Shown here one piece after another: positions 17,289 through 26,935 of a DNA stretch of 64,000 bases; positions within the stretch are counted from its first letter, which is position 1; the number at the start of each line of letters is the position of its first letter. Below the pieces are notes generated by a model, which did no database searches, was not told the origin of the DNA, and was given only the letters and a program-made list of their open reading frames with translations. Source of the stretch: an uncultured Collinsella sp. (GTDB taxonomy: Bacteria; Actinomycetota; Coriobacteriia; Coriobacteriales; Coriobacteriaceae); contig CABUKS010000011.1 in NCBI GenBank assembly GCA_902492235.1, positions 1 to 64,000 on the forward strand. The letters run 5' to 3'. The position numbers and the translations under genes are program-made.

Positions 17289-18005
17289 CTACAGGCTCAG
17301 GGCCTTCTTGAGCGGCACGACGCGGCGGCGCGAAACCGGCACGCGCTCGTCAACGCCGGTAATGCCCAGCTGGATGGCGCCCGAAGGCACCGTCTCCACA
17401 TCCGTGACGCACGCCAAGTTCACGATATAGCGGCGATGCACACGGAAGAAGCCAAAATCGCACAGCTTGGCCTCGAACTGTGCCAACGAGGTCGTCGATA
17501 GAAAACGATCGTCGATGGTGTAAATACAGGAGTAATCGTCCTTGGCCATGATAAAGCGGATATCGTCCACGGGGATGAGCACCTTGCGGCCGCCCTTTTC
17601 CACCGGGATGCGCTCGATGGTCACCTTGCTGTCGGTAACGGGCTTGCTGCGCTGTATAACCTTCTCGATGGCGCGATCAAGACGCGCCTCCTCGACAGGT
17701 TTCATCAGATAGTCGACAGCATCGACATCAAACGCCTCGACCGCATGGTCGCTATAGGCAGTCACAAAAACAATCGCCGGCGGGTTTTTGAGCTTATGTA
17801 GCGCCTCTGCAAGCTGCAGACCCGATGCGCCGGGCATCGAGATGTCGAGAAACACGACATCGACCCGACTTTCCATAAGCATCTCGATGGCGGAGCGAAC
17901 ACTCGACGCCTCTGTGATCGTGCCGATCTTGCCCGTCTGCTCGAGCAAGAATCGAAGCTCCGAACGAGCCGGCGCCTCATCATCCACAATCATCGCACGC
18001 AGCAT
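17289..18005 (-). CDS. LytTR-family response regulator (copy 1)
   Basis: A 238-aa two-component regulator. The receiver domain (1-120) has the acidic pair VDDE, the phospho-acceptor Asp in DVVFLDISMPG (about residue 53), the switch Thr in FVTAYS and Lys in YLMKPVEEA. A LytTR DNA-binding domain (about 140-238) shows FRVHRRYIVNL and VPVSRRRVVPLKK. LytTR proteins control cell-wall, adhesion or bacteriocin genes by binding direct repeats. It lies just after its cognate LytS-type kinase. It is paralogous to the regulator at 23251-23985. Confidence 0.92.
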   Translation of the reverse strand: MLRAMIVDDEAPARSELRFLLEQTGKIGTITEASSVRSAIEMLMESRVDVVFLDISMPGASGLQLAEALHKLKNPPAIVFVTAYSDHAVEAFDVDAVDYLMKPVEEARLDRAIEKVIQRSKPVTDSKVTIERIPVEKGGRKVLIPVDDIRFIMAKDDYSCIYTIDDRFLSTTSLAQFEAKLCDFGFFRVHRRYIVNLACVTDVETVPSGAIQLGITGVDERVPVSRRRVVPLKKALSL

Positions 18006-18077
18006 AGGGATAAAACCTTTCGTCAACAAACTACGCCGGGCATCCGCCGCAAGGCGTTGAACCCGTAGCCTTTCATT

Positions 18078-19421
18078 TTACTCTTGAATGTCAAAGATAC
18101 TCTCTGACAAATCAAGATGCAGGAGCACCTTTGCGCCCTTGCCCGGTGCCGATTCGACGCGCGTATAGGAATGCGGTCCATAAAAGCGATGGATGCGCTC
18201 CGAAATGTTGTGCATGGCCACGCCGGCACCGCCGCCCTGCGGGGAGCTGGCATCGGGGCGAGCAGAACGCTCATCAAACAGCCTGGCGGCGGTCCCCTCG
18301 TCCATGCCCACGCCGTTATCGACAACGGCGATTAGAATCGCGTCGTCACCATCCTCGTCCACCGTGACGTCAATCTTGAGCGCTCCATCGTCACCCATGC
18401 CGTGGCGCACGGCGTTTTCGACAATCGGCTGAATTACAAAAGCCGGCACCAGCGTGTCCTCGACATCCTCCGACACATGGAAGGTCGCCAGCACGCGGTC
18501 CTCGCCAAAGCGCGCCTTCTCAAAGGTGAGGTAGCGCTTGGTCTGGGCGACCTCACGCGAAACCGGAATCAGCGAACCCGAGTTGTCGAGCGTGGCGCGG
18601 TAGAACGACGAGAACTCGCGCAGCAGCTCACGAGCGCGCAGCGGATCGGTGCGCGTAAAAGACGCAATGGTGTTGAGCGTGTTGAACAGAAAATGCGGAT
18701 TGATCTGGGCCTGCAGTGCGCGCACCTCGGCGCGAGCCGTAAGCTCCTTTTGCACCTCGAGCTCGTGGATGGCAAGCTGTGTGGACAAGATCTCGGCAAA
18801 GCCGGAGGCCAGAGCGTACTGGGTGCGGTCGACGGCGCGCGGCGTGCGATAGTAGAACTTGAGCGTGCCGACGGTACGGTCGCCCACCTTAATAGGCGCG
18901 ATGATGCCGGCGGGGACCCGGTTGTGCGAGCCGTCCGAACCCACCACGTCGACCACGCGATTGAACGACTGCACGATACCGTGTTCGATCACGTAGCGCG
19001 TGGCAAGCGTATGGATGGGCGCATCGGGCAGGAGCTTTTCCTCAAACTCGCCCGCACAGGCCAGCACGTTTTTCTCGTCGGTGATCGCCACCGTCATGGC
19101 GCGCGTCTCGGGCAGAATGCGACGGCACACCAGCAACGCCGACTCCTGCGTCAGGCCGCCCTTGATGTCCTCGAGCATGGCCGATGCAACCGAGAGTGTC
19201 TCTTCGGTGTACTGCGAGCGCACCGAATCGGGATTAAGCGTCAGAAAGATAAAGATGCACAGAAAGATGCAGAGCAGAGCACAGGCGACAACCGTCGCAA
19301 TGGGTTCGATTCCGGTCGCCAGTGCAAAAATGAAGTAGGCCATCACGCAGATGGCACAGAACACGGCAACGATGCGGAAGAACGAAATTGAGCTGTCGCG
19401 CCCGTCGCGGCGGTCGGCCAT
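18078..19421 (-). CDS. LytS-type sensor histidine kinase (copy 1)
   Basis: A 447-aa membrane kinase. It has two hydrophobic segments at about 13-35 and 40-62, a GAF-like sensor region (about 80-230), then the His_kinase domain with the phospho-acceptor box INPHFLFNTLN near residue 243. The HATPase domain carries the N box IVENAVRHGMG and the G box VDNGVGMDEG. It has only two transmembrane helices, fewer than the 5TM-LYT sensors. Its start codon overlaps the end of the glycosyltransferase gene, so the order is glycosyltransferase, kinase, regulator in one operon. Confidence 0.92.
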   Translation of the reverse strand: MADRRDGRDSSISFFRIVAVFCAICVMAYFIFALATGIEPIATVVACALLCIFLCIFIFLTLNPDSVRSQYTEETLSVASAMLEDIKGGLTQESALLVCRRILPETRAMTVAITDEKNVLACAGEFEEKLLPDAPIHTLATRYVIEHGIVQSFNRVVDVVGSDGSHNRVPAGIIAPIKVGDRTVGTLKFYYRTPRAVDRTQYALASGFAEILSTQLAIHELEVQKELTARAEVRALQAQINPHFLFNTLNTIASFTRTDPLRARELLREFSSFYRATLDNSGSLIPVSREVAQTKRYLTFEKARFGEDRVLATFHVSEDVEDTLVPAFVIQPIVENAVRHGMGDDGALKIDVTVDEDGDDAILIAVVDNGVGMDEGTAARLFDERSARPDASSPQGGGAGVAMHNISERIHRFYGPHSYTRVESAPGKGAKVLLHLDLSESIFDIQE

Positions 19422-20605
19422 TACTCCCCCTCCAGAATGTCAATCAGTTGGGCGTCACGCCAAAGCCCGTCCATAATCTTGGGCCAGAAGCTCTGGAAGC
19501 GCAGATAGCTCGCGGCGTTTTGGCGCGCATAGGCTCGGGCCTCGGCAATACCGTGACGCCAGATGCGCAGGTAGCCTTCGTGCTCGCGGGTAAACATGCT
19601 GCGCACCATAGCGGTCTTGCGCACGCGATCGTCGAGCTCGCGCGAAATCCACGGACCCGGATAGGGCATGAGCGATGCGGCCGTAACGGGAATGAGCTCC
19701 TTTTGGTGCGCGGCAAACGTCAGCTTGGCCCGCTCGTAGTACCAGCGGTACACGTCCTGCATAAAGCGCGGCGAGCGCTTCTCGGACTCGGGCGGCAGAT
19801 GGCGCACGGTCCACTCGTTGTCGAACCACACGTCGTAGCCAAACATGCGCATGTTAAAGAGATAATCCAGGTCCTCGCCGCGGGTAATAAACGGGTCGAA
19901 TGCCACGCGGGTAAACGCGCGGGCATGCAGGGCCATAAGGCCGCCGCACACGTAATTGGAGCGTGAGATGCGGGTACCCGAAAGTGCCTTTTTCATCCAA
20001 CGGTTGAACTCGATGCGCTTGGTCCACCACCGATGGCAAATGCCCACTTTGTCGGTGGGGGCAAGCGGCGATCCATCGCGGTCGTAGAAATAACCGCTCT
20101 TGACCAGAATCGGCAGGCCCTGGCGCGTCTGTTGGCCCAGCGCATAGGTCGCACGCTTCATAAAGTCGGCATCGATGACGGTCTCGTCGTCATCCAAAAA
20201 CACAACCGCGTCGTGCCCCAACACCGCCGCGCAGGCAAGACCCATGTTGCGGATGGCGCCGTAGCCGCGCAGGCTCACGCACTCGCCCGAGCCTTTGGGC
20301 GCAATCTGCGCCACGCGGTCGGCAACACGCGAAGCCTGAGTATTGGTAACGATGGTGACCTTAAGCGTGGGATGCGCATTGACGATTTCGTGCACGCGAT
20401 GGGATACGTCGGCCGTGGCAGAAACCGGACAGACCACCAAGAGAATGATGCGCGGAATGTCGCGCACCTGTTCGAGCGAAGTCAGGCAACGATCGAGTTC
20501 CGGGTTGGCGGCATTGAGCGACGTCGAGTGATCGTAGGTGCCGGGAGCGTTTGCTTGGGTATCATCGCCTGCCCAATATGTTGGGATCACAACCGTGGCG
20601 TTCAT
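19421..20605 (-). CDS. Family 2-type glycosyltransferase
   Basis: A 394-aa protein with a GT-A fold: VVIPTYWAGDD at the N-terminus, the metal-binding DxD-like VVFLDDDE near residue 135, and GEDLDYLFNMRMFGYD near 255 as acceptor-side motif. No membrane helix is evident, so it acts in the cytosol or at the membrane face. It probably builds a surface glycan. The strong GGAGGG ribosome site places the start at 20605. It heads an operon with a LytS/LytR pair, suggesting that the pair responds to envelope state. Confidence 0.82.
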   Translation of the reverse strand: MNATVVIPTYWAGDDTQANAPGTYDHSTSLNAANPELDRCLTSLEQVRDIPRIILLVVCPVSATADVSHRVHEIVNAHPTLKVTIVTNTQASRVADRVAQIAPKGSGECVSLRGYGAIRNMGLACAAVLGHDAVVFLDDDETVIDADFMKRATYALGQQTRQGLPILVKSGYFYDRDGSPLAPTDKVGICHRWWTKRIEFNRWMKKALSGTRISRSNYVCGGLMALHARAFTRVAFDPFITRGEDLDYLFNMRMFGYDVWFDNEWTVRHLPPESEKRSPRFMQDVYRWYYERAKLTFAAHQKELIPVTAASLMPYPGPWISRELDDRVRKTAMVRSMFTREHEGYLRIWRHGIAEARAYARQNAASYLRFQSFWPKIMDGLWRDAQLIDILEGE

Positions 20606-20625
20606 ACCTTTACCCTCCTTGCAAC

Positions 20626-20664
20626 ACAAAAACGGGGCGCCGCCAAACACAGGCGACGCCCCGC
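20626..20664 (-). terminator. Terminator of the MFS gene
   Basis: A CGGGGCG..CGCCCCG stem is followed by TTTTTG on the minus strand. It lies between the MFS stop and the glycosyltransferase ribosome site, separating the two units. Confidence 0.75.
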
Positions 20665-20787
20665 GACCTAGCTGATTCCATCATACCCACTTGGGCTAAA
20701 CATTGTTCGGAAGTCAGAATGATTTATGCGGCTACTTCCAAAAGAGTGCTGCGGATAGGCACAATTGCCGTACTGAGCCCAGTTGCC

Positions 20788-22038
20788 TTACGCCGCCGTC
20801 TGAGCCATGCGGGACAGACGGACCAGCAGCACAAAGCCAAGCACCAGCAGCACGCCGATGGAAAGGACACCCAGCGACGGGTTGCCGGTCAGCGAGGTGA
20901 CGACCGACACCAGGAAGGTGCCCATCACGCTTGCGTAGCGGCCAAAGATATCAAAGAAGCCGTAGTACTCGTTGGACTTTTCCTTGGGGATGATGCGGCC
21001 AAAATAGCTGCGGCTGAGCGCCTGCACGCCACCTTGGAACAAGCCGACCAAAATGGCGAGCACCCAAAACTCAAAGGCGGTCTTTAAGAAAAACGCGGCA
21101 AAGAGCACGATGCCCATGTAGGCGGCGACGGCCACCATGATCATGTTGAGCGTGCCCACGCGACCGGCGAGCTTGCCGTAGATGATGGCGGACGGGAAAG
21201 CGACGAACTGCGTAACGAGCAGTGCCAGTACCAGCTGGGTCGAGTCGATGCCCAGAGCCGATCCGTAGCTGGTTGCCATGGAAATAACCGTATGCACACC
21301 GTCGATGTAGAAGAAGAACGCGATCATGTAGACCAGCACGGTCTTGTTGTGGGCAATCTCACGCATGGTGTGTCCGACCTCGGAGAACACACCGCCCACG
21401 ATGTGGCCGATGGTGTCCTCGGGACCGCGCTCGCGACCGTACTTTTGCTTATAGGTGCGAATGAGCGGCAGGGTAAAGATGAGCCACCAGGCACCAGTGA
21501 TGACAAACGACAGACGCGTTGTCAGCATGGTGTCGACGCCAAGAGCGGGGCCACCCATGATGAGCGCCAGGCAGATGATAAACGGCACGGTGGAACCGAT
21601 GTAGCCCCAGGCATAGCCCGAGCTGGACACGGCGTCCATGCGCTCGTCGGTGGTAATGTCGGGCAGCATGGCGTCGTAGAACGTCATAGAAGAGTTAAGG
21701 CCGATGGTGCACAGCACGTACACGGTCAAAAATGCCATGGCGGACATTGGGATAGCCTGCGCCAGGCAAAGAACCAGGCCCGTGAGGAAGAAGCCCAAGA
21801 AGAACTTGATCTTGTTGCCGGCGTAATCGGCAAGCGCGCCCAGAATGGGCATGAGCATGGCAATGACCAGCGAGGCAATCGTCTGCGCGTTGCCCCAAGC
21901 GACCACCAGGTCTGCCGAGGAAGCACCGGTATTGATGGCGTTAAAGTAGATGGGCACCACCGAGGTATTGAGCAGCACGAGGGCCGAATTTCCCACATCG
22001 TACATGACCCAGTTACGCTCGAGCTTGGTGTATTTCAT
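20788..22038 (-). CDS. MFS transporter of the UMF1/Atg22-like family
   Basis: A 416-aa protein with about twelve membrane helices. It opens NWVMYDVGNSALVLL, close to the YDWANSA pattern of the UMF1 family (Atg22-like), and carries PILGALADYAGNKIK between helices 2 and 3. Yeast Atg22 effluxes amino acids from the vacuole; bacterial roles are mostly unknown. A terminator downstream suggests single-gene transcription. The substrate is not predictable. Confidence 0.85.
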   Translation of the reverse strand: MKYTKLERNWVMYDVGNSALVLLNTSVVPIYFNAINTGASSADLVVAWGNAQTIASLVIAMLMPILGALADYAGNKIKFFLGFFLTGLVLCLAQAIPMSAMAFLTVYVLCTIGLNSSMTFYDAMLPDITTDERMDAVSSSGYAWGYIGSTVPFIICLALIMGGPALGVDTMLTTRLSFVITGAWWLIFTLPLIRTYKQKYGRERGPEDTIGHIVGGVFSEVGHTMREIAHNKTVLVYMIAFFFYIDGVHTVISMATSYGSALGIDSTQLVLALLVTQFVAFPSAIIYGKLAGRVGTLNMIMVAVAAYMGIVLFAAFFLKTAFEFWVLAILVGLFQGGVQALSRSYFGRIIPKEKSNEYYGFFDIFGRYASVMGTFLVSVVTSLTGNPSLGVLSIGVLLVLGFVLLVRLSRMAQTAA

Positions 22039-22213
22039 GGACAGGGACCCTTCGTATTCGCCCGATATGCAGTTAGTTCATCGTACCCCAATTGCACAGA
22101 GGCGCCGGTAAGGATTCGGCAAAGGGGCCGAGAGCGGCACCCGCGGCCTTTGCCCGGAACAAACTCCTCGCGCTCCACCGCAACTCATTGGAGAGTATGG
22201 GCGAGGCGACTTG

Positions 22214-23158
22214 TTATTCCTCGCGGTCGAACTCCTCGTCGGCGCCGAGCACACGGCCGCTGTAGTTGACGTGACCGGTCACGGCCTCCATGTCGCCTGT
22301 TTCGATGAATCGGGCGACCGTGCACTCGTAATCGGCCAGCGCGCGGTCAAAGACCTCGGGGAAGCTCTCGTTCGAGACCTCATCGGTAAAGGGATTCTTC
22401 CACGTCAGATGGCCCAGATTGCCGGTGCGCTCGGGCGGCTCGGTCGTCACGCGGTGAGCAAGGCCATCGAGCAGGGAGTAGTCGTGTACTAGACCCTCGA
22501 CCAGGGCAATTGCACGCGTCTTGGCCGATCCCGCCGGCTCAATGGCGCGATAGAGCAGCTGCATGTCGGCAACGGCGGCTCCGTACTCCCCCGCCGGGAT
22601 ATCGATACCGTACACACGCCCGGCAACATAGCTCATCAGCACGCCGGCCACGCGATTGATGCGGTCTGTGGTAACGATCTCGCCCGCCGGCGGATAGTCC
22701 TCGGCCGTGGCCCCGTCGCGCTTGAGCTGCAGCATCAACACGTCCAGGTCACTTTCGAGCACCGCATGGACCTGGCTGCCCGAATCCTCCAGCTCGGGAT
22801 CGGACTCGACAATGCCAAACTGCTGCTCGTAGACAAAGGGGTGGGCATTACGGTCGAGCACGTAGTGCGACAGCAGGCCCAGCGCAAAGGCGCGGCCCAA
22901 GTTGGCATCGCGCGGGAGCAGATGGGACACGCCGTCGCGCAGGCACGAGAACTGGCGCGACATGCGCGAGCGATGCATGACCTGCGCTAGCAGCGTGCAG
23001 TCGGAAACGCGCGGCGTCAGGATGTGGAAGAAAAACGGGTCGGGACCCTGGTTGCCCAGGATAAAAGCAATGCGTTCCTCGTCGGACGTAATGACGCCCC
23101 GCGGCAGGCGCTCGATGCTTTCCTCGCCAAATAGATGATGGGTGATAAGCGCGGGCAT
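22214..23158 (-). CDS. Zinc-dependent phospholipase C-like protein
   Basis: A 314-aa protein of the Zn-dependent PLC/S1-P1-like fold. The N-terminal MPALITHHLFG provides the first His ligands. FILGNQGPDPFFFH and GLLSHYVLDRNAHPFVY contain further conserved His/Asp residues of the family. No signal peptide is visible, so it is probably intracellular, as in many Firmicutes and Actinobacteria homologues of unknown role. The start at 23158 follows AAAGGATTATT. Lipase activity is a family guess. Confidence 0.8.
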   Translation of the reverse strand: MPALITHHLFGEESIERLPRGVITSDEERIAFILGNQGPDPFFFHILTPRVSDCTLLAQVMHRSRMSRQFSCLRDGVSHLLPRDANLGRAFALGLLSHYVLDRNAHPFVYEQQFGIVESDPELEDSGSQVHAVLESDLDVLMLQLKRDGATAEDYPPAGEIVTTDRINRVAGVLMSYVAGRVYGIDIPAGEYGAAVADMQLLYRAIEPAGSAKTRAIALVEGLVHDYSLLDGLAHRVTTEPPERTGNLGHLTWKNPFTDEVSNESFPEVFDRALADYECTVARFIETGDMEAVTGHVNYSGRVLGADEEFDREE

Positions 23159-23250
23159 AATAATCCTTTCGATTTCATTCGATGTCACCCATTATGCCCA
23201 CCGCGCGGCCATGCCAAACCCGCGTCGGCAAACGATGGCATGCGGACCGT

Positions 23251-23985
23251 CTACACAAGCCCCAGGTGCGCCTTAACCTCGGCAGCGCGACGACGGGACA
23301 CGGGCACCGTCGAGGTTACGCGATCGAGCCTGAGCTCCATAAGACCCGTAGAACCGATCTCGACATTGTGCACGTCTTCCAAATTGACCAGATAGCTGCG
23401 ATGGACACGGATAAAGCCTTCGGAGGCCAAGCGCCGCTCGAGCGATGAAATCGACTCATTGATCAGGTATGTTCCCTCGGCGCAGACGGCGTTGCAAAAA
23501 TCGGCGCGCGCCTCAAAGTAGCAGACATCCGCCACGGGAATGAACACCTTTTTACCCCCACGATCCACCGTCAGGCGCAAAGGCTGGCGCGGAGCATGGA
23601 CGACACGGCGAGCGCCCAGGGCGGTCTCGATCTTGTCGAGCGCCTTCGACAGGCGGGCATCCTCGACCGGCTTGACGATGTAATCGACGGCATCGAGGTT
23701 ATAGGCATCGGCCGCATGCTCGGCAAATGCCGTCACAAACACTACGACCGGCGGCGTCTTTAGGTTCTGCAGCGTCTCGGCAAGTTCAATTCCCGAGCGA
23801 CCGGGCATGGTAATGTCTAAAAACAGCACGTCGGGCTTATTCGACAGAATCGACTCCACGGCTTCGGTGACATTACCCGCCTCGGCAATCTGGCCCACAC
23901 GCGTATCCTTTTCCAACAGATAGCGTAGCTCAGCCCTAATTGGGGGCTCGTCATCAACCACCAAGGTGTTCCAGCCTTCGGACAT
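23251..23985 (-). CDS. LytTR-family response regulator (copy 2)
   Basis: A 244-aa paralogue of the 17.3-kb regulator. The receiver domain has VVDDE, the phospho-acceptor in DVLFLDITMPG and the Lys in YIVKPVEDA. The LytTR domain contains FIRVHRSYLVNLEDV and VPVSRRRAAEVK. It follows its kinase by 38 nt, in the same gene order as the first pair. The shared signature PVSRRR in the DNA-binding domain suggests related target sites, so cross-talk is possible. Confidence 0.92.
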   Translation of the reverse strand: MSEGWNTLVVDDEPPIRAELRYLLEKDTRVGQIAEAGNVTEAVESILSNKPDVLFLDITMPGRSGIELAETLQNLKTPPVVVFVTAFAEHAADAYNLDAVDYIVKPVEDARLSKALDKIETALGARRVVHAPRQPLRLTVDRGGKKVFIPVADVCYFEARADFCNAVCAEGTYLINESISSLERRLASEGFIRVHRSYLVNLEDVHNVEIGSTGLMELRLDRVTSTVPVSRRRAAEVKAHLGLV

Positions 23986-24023
23986 ATGTGCTTCCCCTCT
24001 TTATCTCTCAATCCAACCGCATG

Positions 24024-25409
24024 CTACACCGTCAACGGTGCCGGCTCATGTGGCTCGCCGTTCAACTCAACGATGACCTGCGTTCCCACGCCCTCCTGGG
24101 ACTTCACGCGCATGCCAGAATCTTCTCCGTAAAAGAAATGGATGCGCTGAAGCACGTTGAAGAGCGCCAGGCCGCAACCTCGCTTGATGGATCCGTCGGC
24201 GGTAATGCTCTCGGGCTCCTCTCGGCGATGCTGCTCAAACAGATGCGCGCAGACTTCTTCGCTCATCCCGATGCCGTCATCTTCGACGATGATCTCCAAG
24301 CCGTCATCGGTCTCAAAAGCCCTAACACGAATAGAAAGCGGCTCGATCTCGCGCTGCGCATGCTTGATGCAGTTTTCGAGCAGCGGCTGCAAGATAAACG
24401 GCGGTACCAGGCTGTCGCGCACCTCAAAGTCGATGTCGACCGAAACGCGCAGACGGCCGTCGCCATACCGGGCCTGCATAAGATTGATATAACGAGTGCC
24501 CTGTTCCACCTCGTGCTCGAGCGTGGTGAGCGTATCGGAATCAGAAAGCGTCTGACGATAGTAGTTGGAAAAGTCGATCAGCAGCGATCGCGCCTTGTCG
24601 GGCTCGGTTCGAACGAGCGACACGATCGTGCTAATGGTATTGAATAGAAAATGCGGGTCGACCTGCGATTGCAAGGCGCGCAGCTCCACGCGGGCCGTAA
24701 GCTCGTCCTGGCGCTCGAGCTCAAAGCTGGCGAGCTGCGTGGAAATGAGGTCGGCAAAACCCGAGGCAAGGGCCGTCTGTCGCATATCGATGCTGCTCAG
24801 GCGAGGGTAATACAGCTCGAGCGTACCCACGCAATGCCCGCGCACGGTAAGCGGCGCAACAATGCCGGCGCGCAGGCGGGGAAAATAGCCGCCCGTCTCA
24901 TTGGAGGTGTCACGCGAAAACACGCTCTGCTCGCCCGTCTCAATCACACTGAGCGTGGTCTTGAGCACGACCGGGGTGCCGGCGGGGCACTTTGCCGAGT
25001 CCTCGCCCCAGCTTGCCAACACCTGTTTGCCATCGGTAAAGCAGATGGCAGAGGCGATGGTCTCGGACAGGATAATTTTAGAGGCGCCCAGGGCCGCTTC
25101 GGGCGTAAGGCCGCGCGACGTGTAGGCGAATATTTTTGATGCGATGGCGAGCGTACGGTCGGTTGCGCTCGATGTGAGGTCGTCGGGGACCACAAAGACA
25201 TACGAGAAAAAGAAGCACAGCATGACCATGCCGGCAATAACGACAACGCCCGGAACGGGATTGGGGTTATCGGTTAAATCCCAGATAAGCAGCAGGATAA
25301 GCGCCGGAACGACAACGCCGAGCAGGATGGCCTGGACCACATGCTGGGCCGTACGAAAGACCTTGGTAGAGTTGTAGCTCTTGCCCAGAATCAGCCTGTT
25401 TAAATCCAC
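24024..25409 (-). CDS. LytS-type sensor histidine kinase (copy 2)
   Basis: A 461-aa kinase paralogous to the one at 18078-19421. Two membrane helices lie near residues 20-65, then a GAF-like region (about 95-235), the phospho-acceptor box VDPHFLFNTIS near 250, and HATPase motifs LLENCIKHA and VEDDGIGMSEE. A GTG at 25409 is chosen because AAAAGGGG lies at a normal distance before it; the ATG at 25415 touches that ribosome site directly. It is upstream of its LytTR regulator. The ligand is unknown. Confidence 0.9.
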   Translation of the reverse strand: MDLNRLILGKSYNSTKVFRTAQHVVQAILLGVVVPALILLLIWDLTDNPNPVPGVVVIAGMVMLCFFFSYVFVVPDDLTSSATDRTLAIASKIFAYTSRGLTPEAALGASKIILSETIASAICFTDGKQVLASWGEDSAKCPAGTPVVLKTTLSVIETGEQSVFSRDTSNETGGYFPRLRAGIVAPLTVRGHCVGTLELYYPRLSSIDMRQTALASGFADLISTQLASFELERQDELTARVELRALQSQVDPHFLFNTISTIVSLVRTEPDKARSLLIDFSNYYRQTLSDSDTLTTLEHEVEQGTRYINLMQARYGDGRLRVSVDIDFEVRDSLVPPFILQPLLENCIKHAQREIEPLSIRVRAFETDDGLEIIVEDDGIGMSEEVCAHLFEQHRREEPESITADGSIKRGCGLALFNVLQRIHFFYGEDSGMRVKSQEGVGTQVIVELNGEPHEPAPLTV

Positions 25410-25446
25410 CGTCATCCCCTTTTATCTATCGCACCCATAGCAATAA

Positions 25447-25468
25447 AGAGGGCCGCAAGCGACCCTCT
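25447..25468 (-). terminator. Terminator of the amidohydrolase gene
   Basis: AGAGGGTCGC pairs with GCGGCCCTCT (one G:T) and is followed by TTTATT on the minus strand, about 60 nt after the amidohydrolase stop. Confidence 0.8.
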
Positions 25469-25526
25469 CCATTGCATTATGCAATCAAATACTGTGTTTT
25501 ACATCCAGTCGTCGATGAACGGTAGT

Positions 25527-26804
25527 TTAGGCGCTGTATTTGTTGGCCTCGCCAAAGGTGCCGGCCTCGACGATCCAGCCGTCCTTCATGATGACGTCCA
25601 TGTTGTCGGTGTTGAGCACGTGGATGTCGGCGGCGACGTCACCGTTGACGACCAGCAGGTCGGCGCACTTGCCGGCCTCGATGGAACCGGTCTCGTCCTC
25701 GATGTGGCACATCTTGGCACCGTTGAGGGTGGCGCAGGTGATGGTCTCGACCGGGGTGAAGCCGATCTTGTCGACGAACTCGTACATCTCCTCGATGGAG
25801 CAGGTGCCGTACGGGGTGACGAAGGAGAAGGAGTCGGAGCCGATCGTCATGACGACGCCGCGCTTCTTGGCCTCGCGCAGGCAGTCGTAGTTGCGCTGCA
25901 GCTCCTTCTCGACCAGGGTGCCCTCGTACTTGTCGTGCAGCTCGGGGACGTAGACGGGCGGATAGGTGGCGTACCAGGTGGGCAGGAAGGCGATCGTCGG
26001 GGTGAAGAAGGTGCCCTGCTCGGCCATGAGGTCCATGGTGCGCTCATCGATATCGAAACCGTGAATCAGCTGCTCGCAGCCAAAGCGAACGGAATCGTAG
26101 GCAGCGGCGTGGTTGTTGTAGCAGTGGCTCCACACGGGGATGCCGACCATCTTTGCCTCTTCGACCACGGCCTGAATCTCCTCGGAGCAATAGTGCTGGT
26201 CGCGACCGGAGTCCCAGCGCCAGATGCCGCCACCGGTAGCCCAGATCTTGATGGCATCGGGGTTCTCGCGCAGGCGACGACGGACGGCCTTGCGCAGATC
26301 CCAAGGACCGTCGACCTGGTCGCCCCAGGGGTGGGATTCCTTGTTGAGCTCCTGGGTGCAGTGGTGGGAGTCACCGTGGCCGGCAACGCGGCAGAAGCCG
26401 AGGCCGGTAGCCAGAACGCGCGGGCCCTTAAAGACGCCCTTGTCGATGCAGTCACGAATCTGGATACCAAAGCGGCCGATCTCGCAGACGGTGGTGAGGC
26501 CGTGGGTGAGGCAGTCGTAGGCCTGCTTGACGGCGACGGCCTGCTTCTCGAGGAGCGGCTGCATGACCCAATCGGTATCATCGTCGGTCAGGTTGCCCGA
26601 GAAGTGCAGGTGGGTGTCGATCAGGCCGGGAAGGACGGTCTTGCCGGCGGCGTCGATAACCTCAACGCCCTCGGGAAGGTCCTGCATAGTGCCGGCGTAC
26701 TCGATCTTGCCGTTGTCGTCGACGAGGACGAGGGAGTTCTCGACCGGCTCGGCACCGGTACCGTCGATGAGCTTGCCGCCAACGATTGCATACTTAGTGG
26801 ACAT
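25527..26804 (-). CDS. Metal-dependent amidohydrolase (imidazolonepropionase/prolidase-like)
   Basis: A 425-aa TIM-barrel amidohydrolase. Metal ligands are readable: HxH in LIDTHLHF (about 62-69), the Lys of AIKIWATGGG, His in VWSHCYN and IHGFD, and Asp in IGSDSF. The opening GGKLIDGTG and closing CADLLVVNGDV belong to the composite beta domain. Relatives hydrolyse cyclic amides, Xaa-Pro or Xaa-Arg dipeptides. It is preceded by a strong AAGGAGGAACC. The neighbouring APC permease and nearby carbamate kinase suggest use of a nitrogenous compound, but the substrate is open. Confidence 0.86.
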   Translation of the reverse strand: MSTKYAIVGGKLIDGTGAEPVENSLVLVDDNGKIEYAGTMQDLPEGVEVIDAAGKTVLPGLIDTHLHFSGNLTDDDTDWVMQPLLEKQAVAVKQAYDCLTHGLTTVCEIGRFGIQIRDCIDKGVFKGPRVLATGLGFCRVAGHGDSHHCTQELNKESHPWGDQVDGPWDLRKAVRRRLRENPDAIKIWATGGGIWRWDSGRDQHYCSEEIQAVVEEAKMVGIPVWSHCYNNHAAAYDSVRFGCEQLIHGFDIDERTMDLMAEQGTFFTPTIAFLPTWYATYPPVYVPELHDKYEGTLVEKELQRNYDCLREAKKRGVVMTIGSDSFSFVTPYGTCSIEEMYEFVDKIGFTPVETITCATLNGAKMCHIEDETGSIEAGKCADLLVVNGDVAADIHVLNTDNMDVIMKDGWIVEAGTFGEANKYSA

Positions 26805-26935
26805 GGTTCCTCCTTATGGATCCATATAGTGGGCGAGGCCGTTTTGGGTTAAGGCCTCACAAAGCTACCCAAGTGGTGCCGGGTTCGGTGCGCGGGAGAG
26901 AGGATTCCGCGCACCCGATCCGCCCCGGCTAGGCG

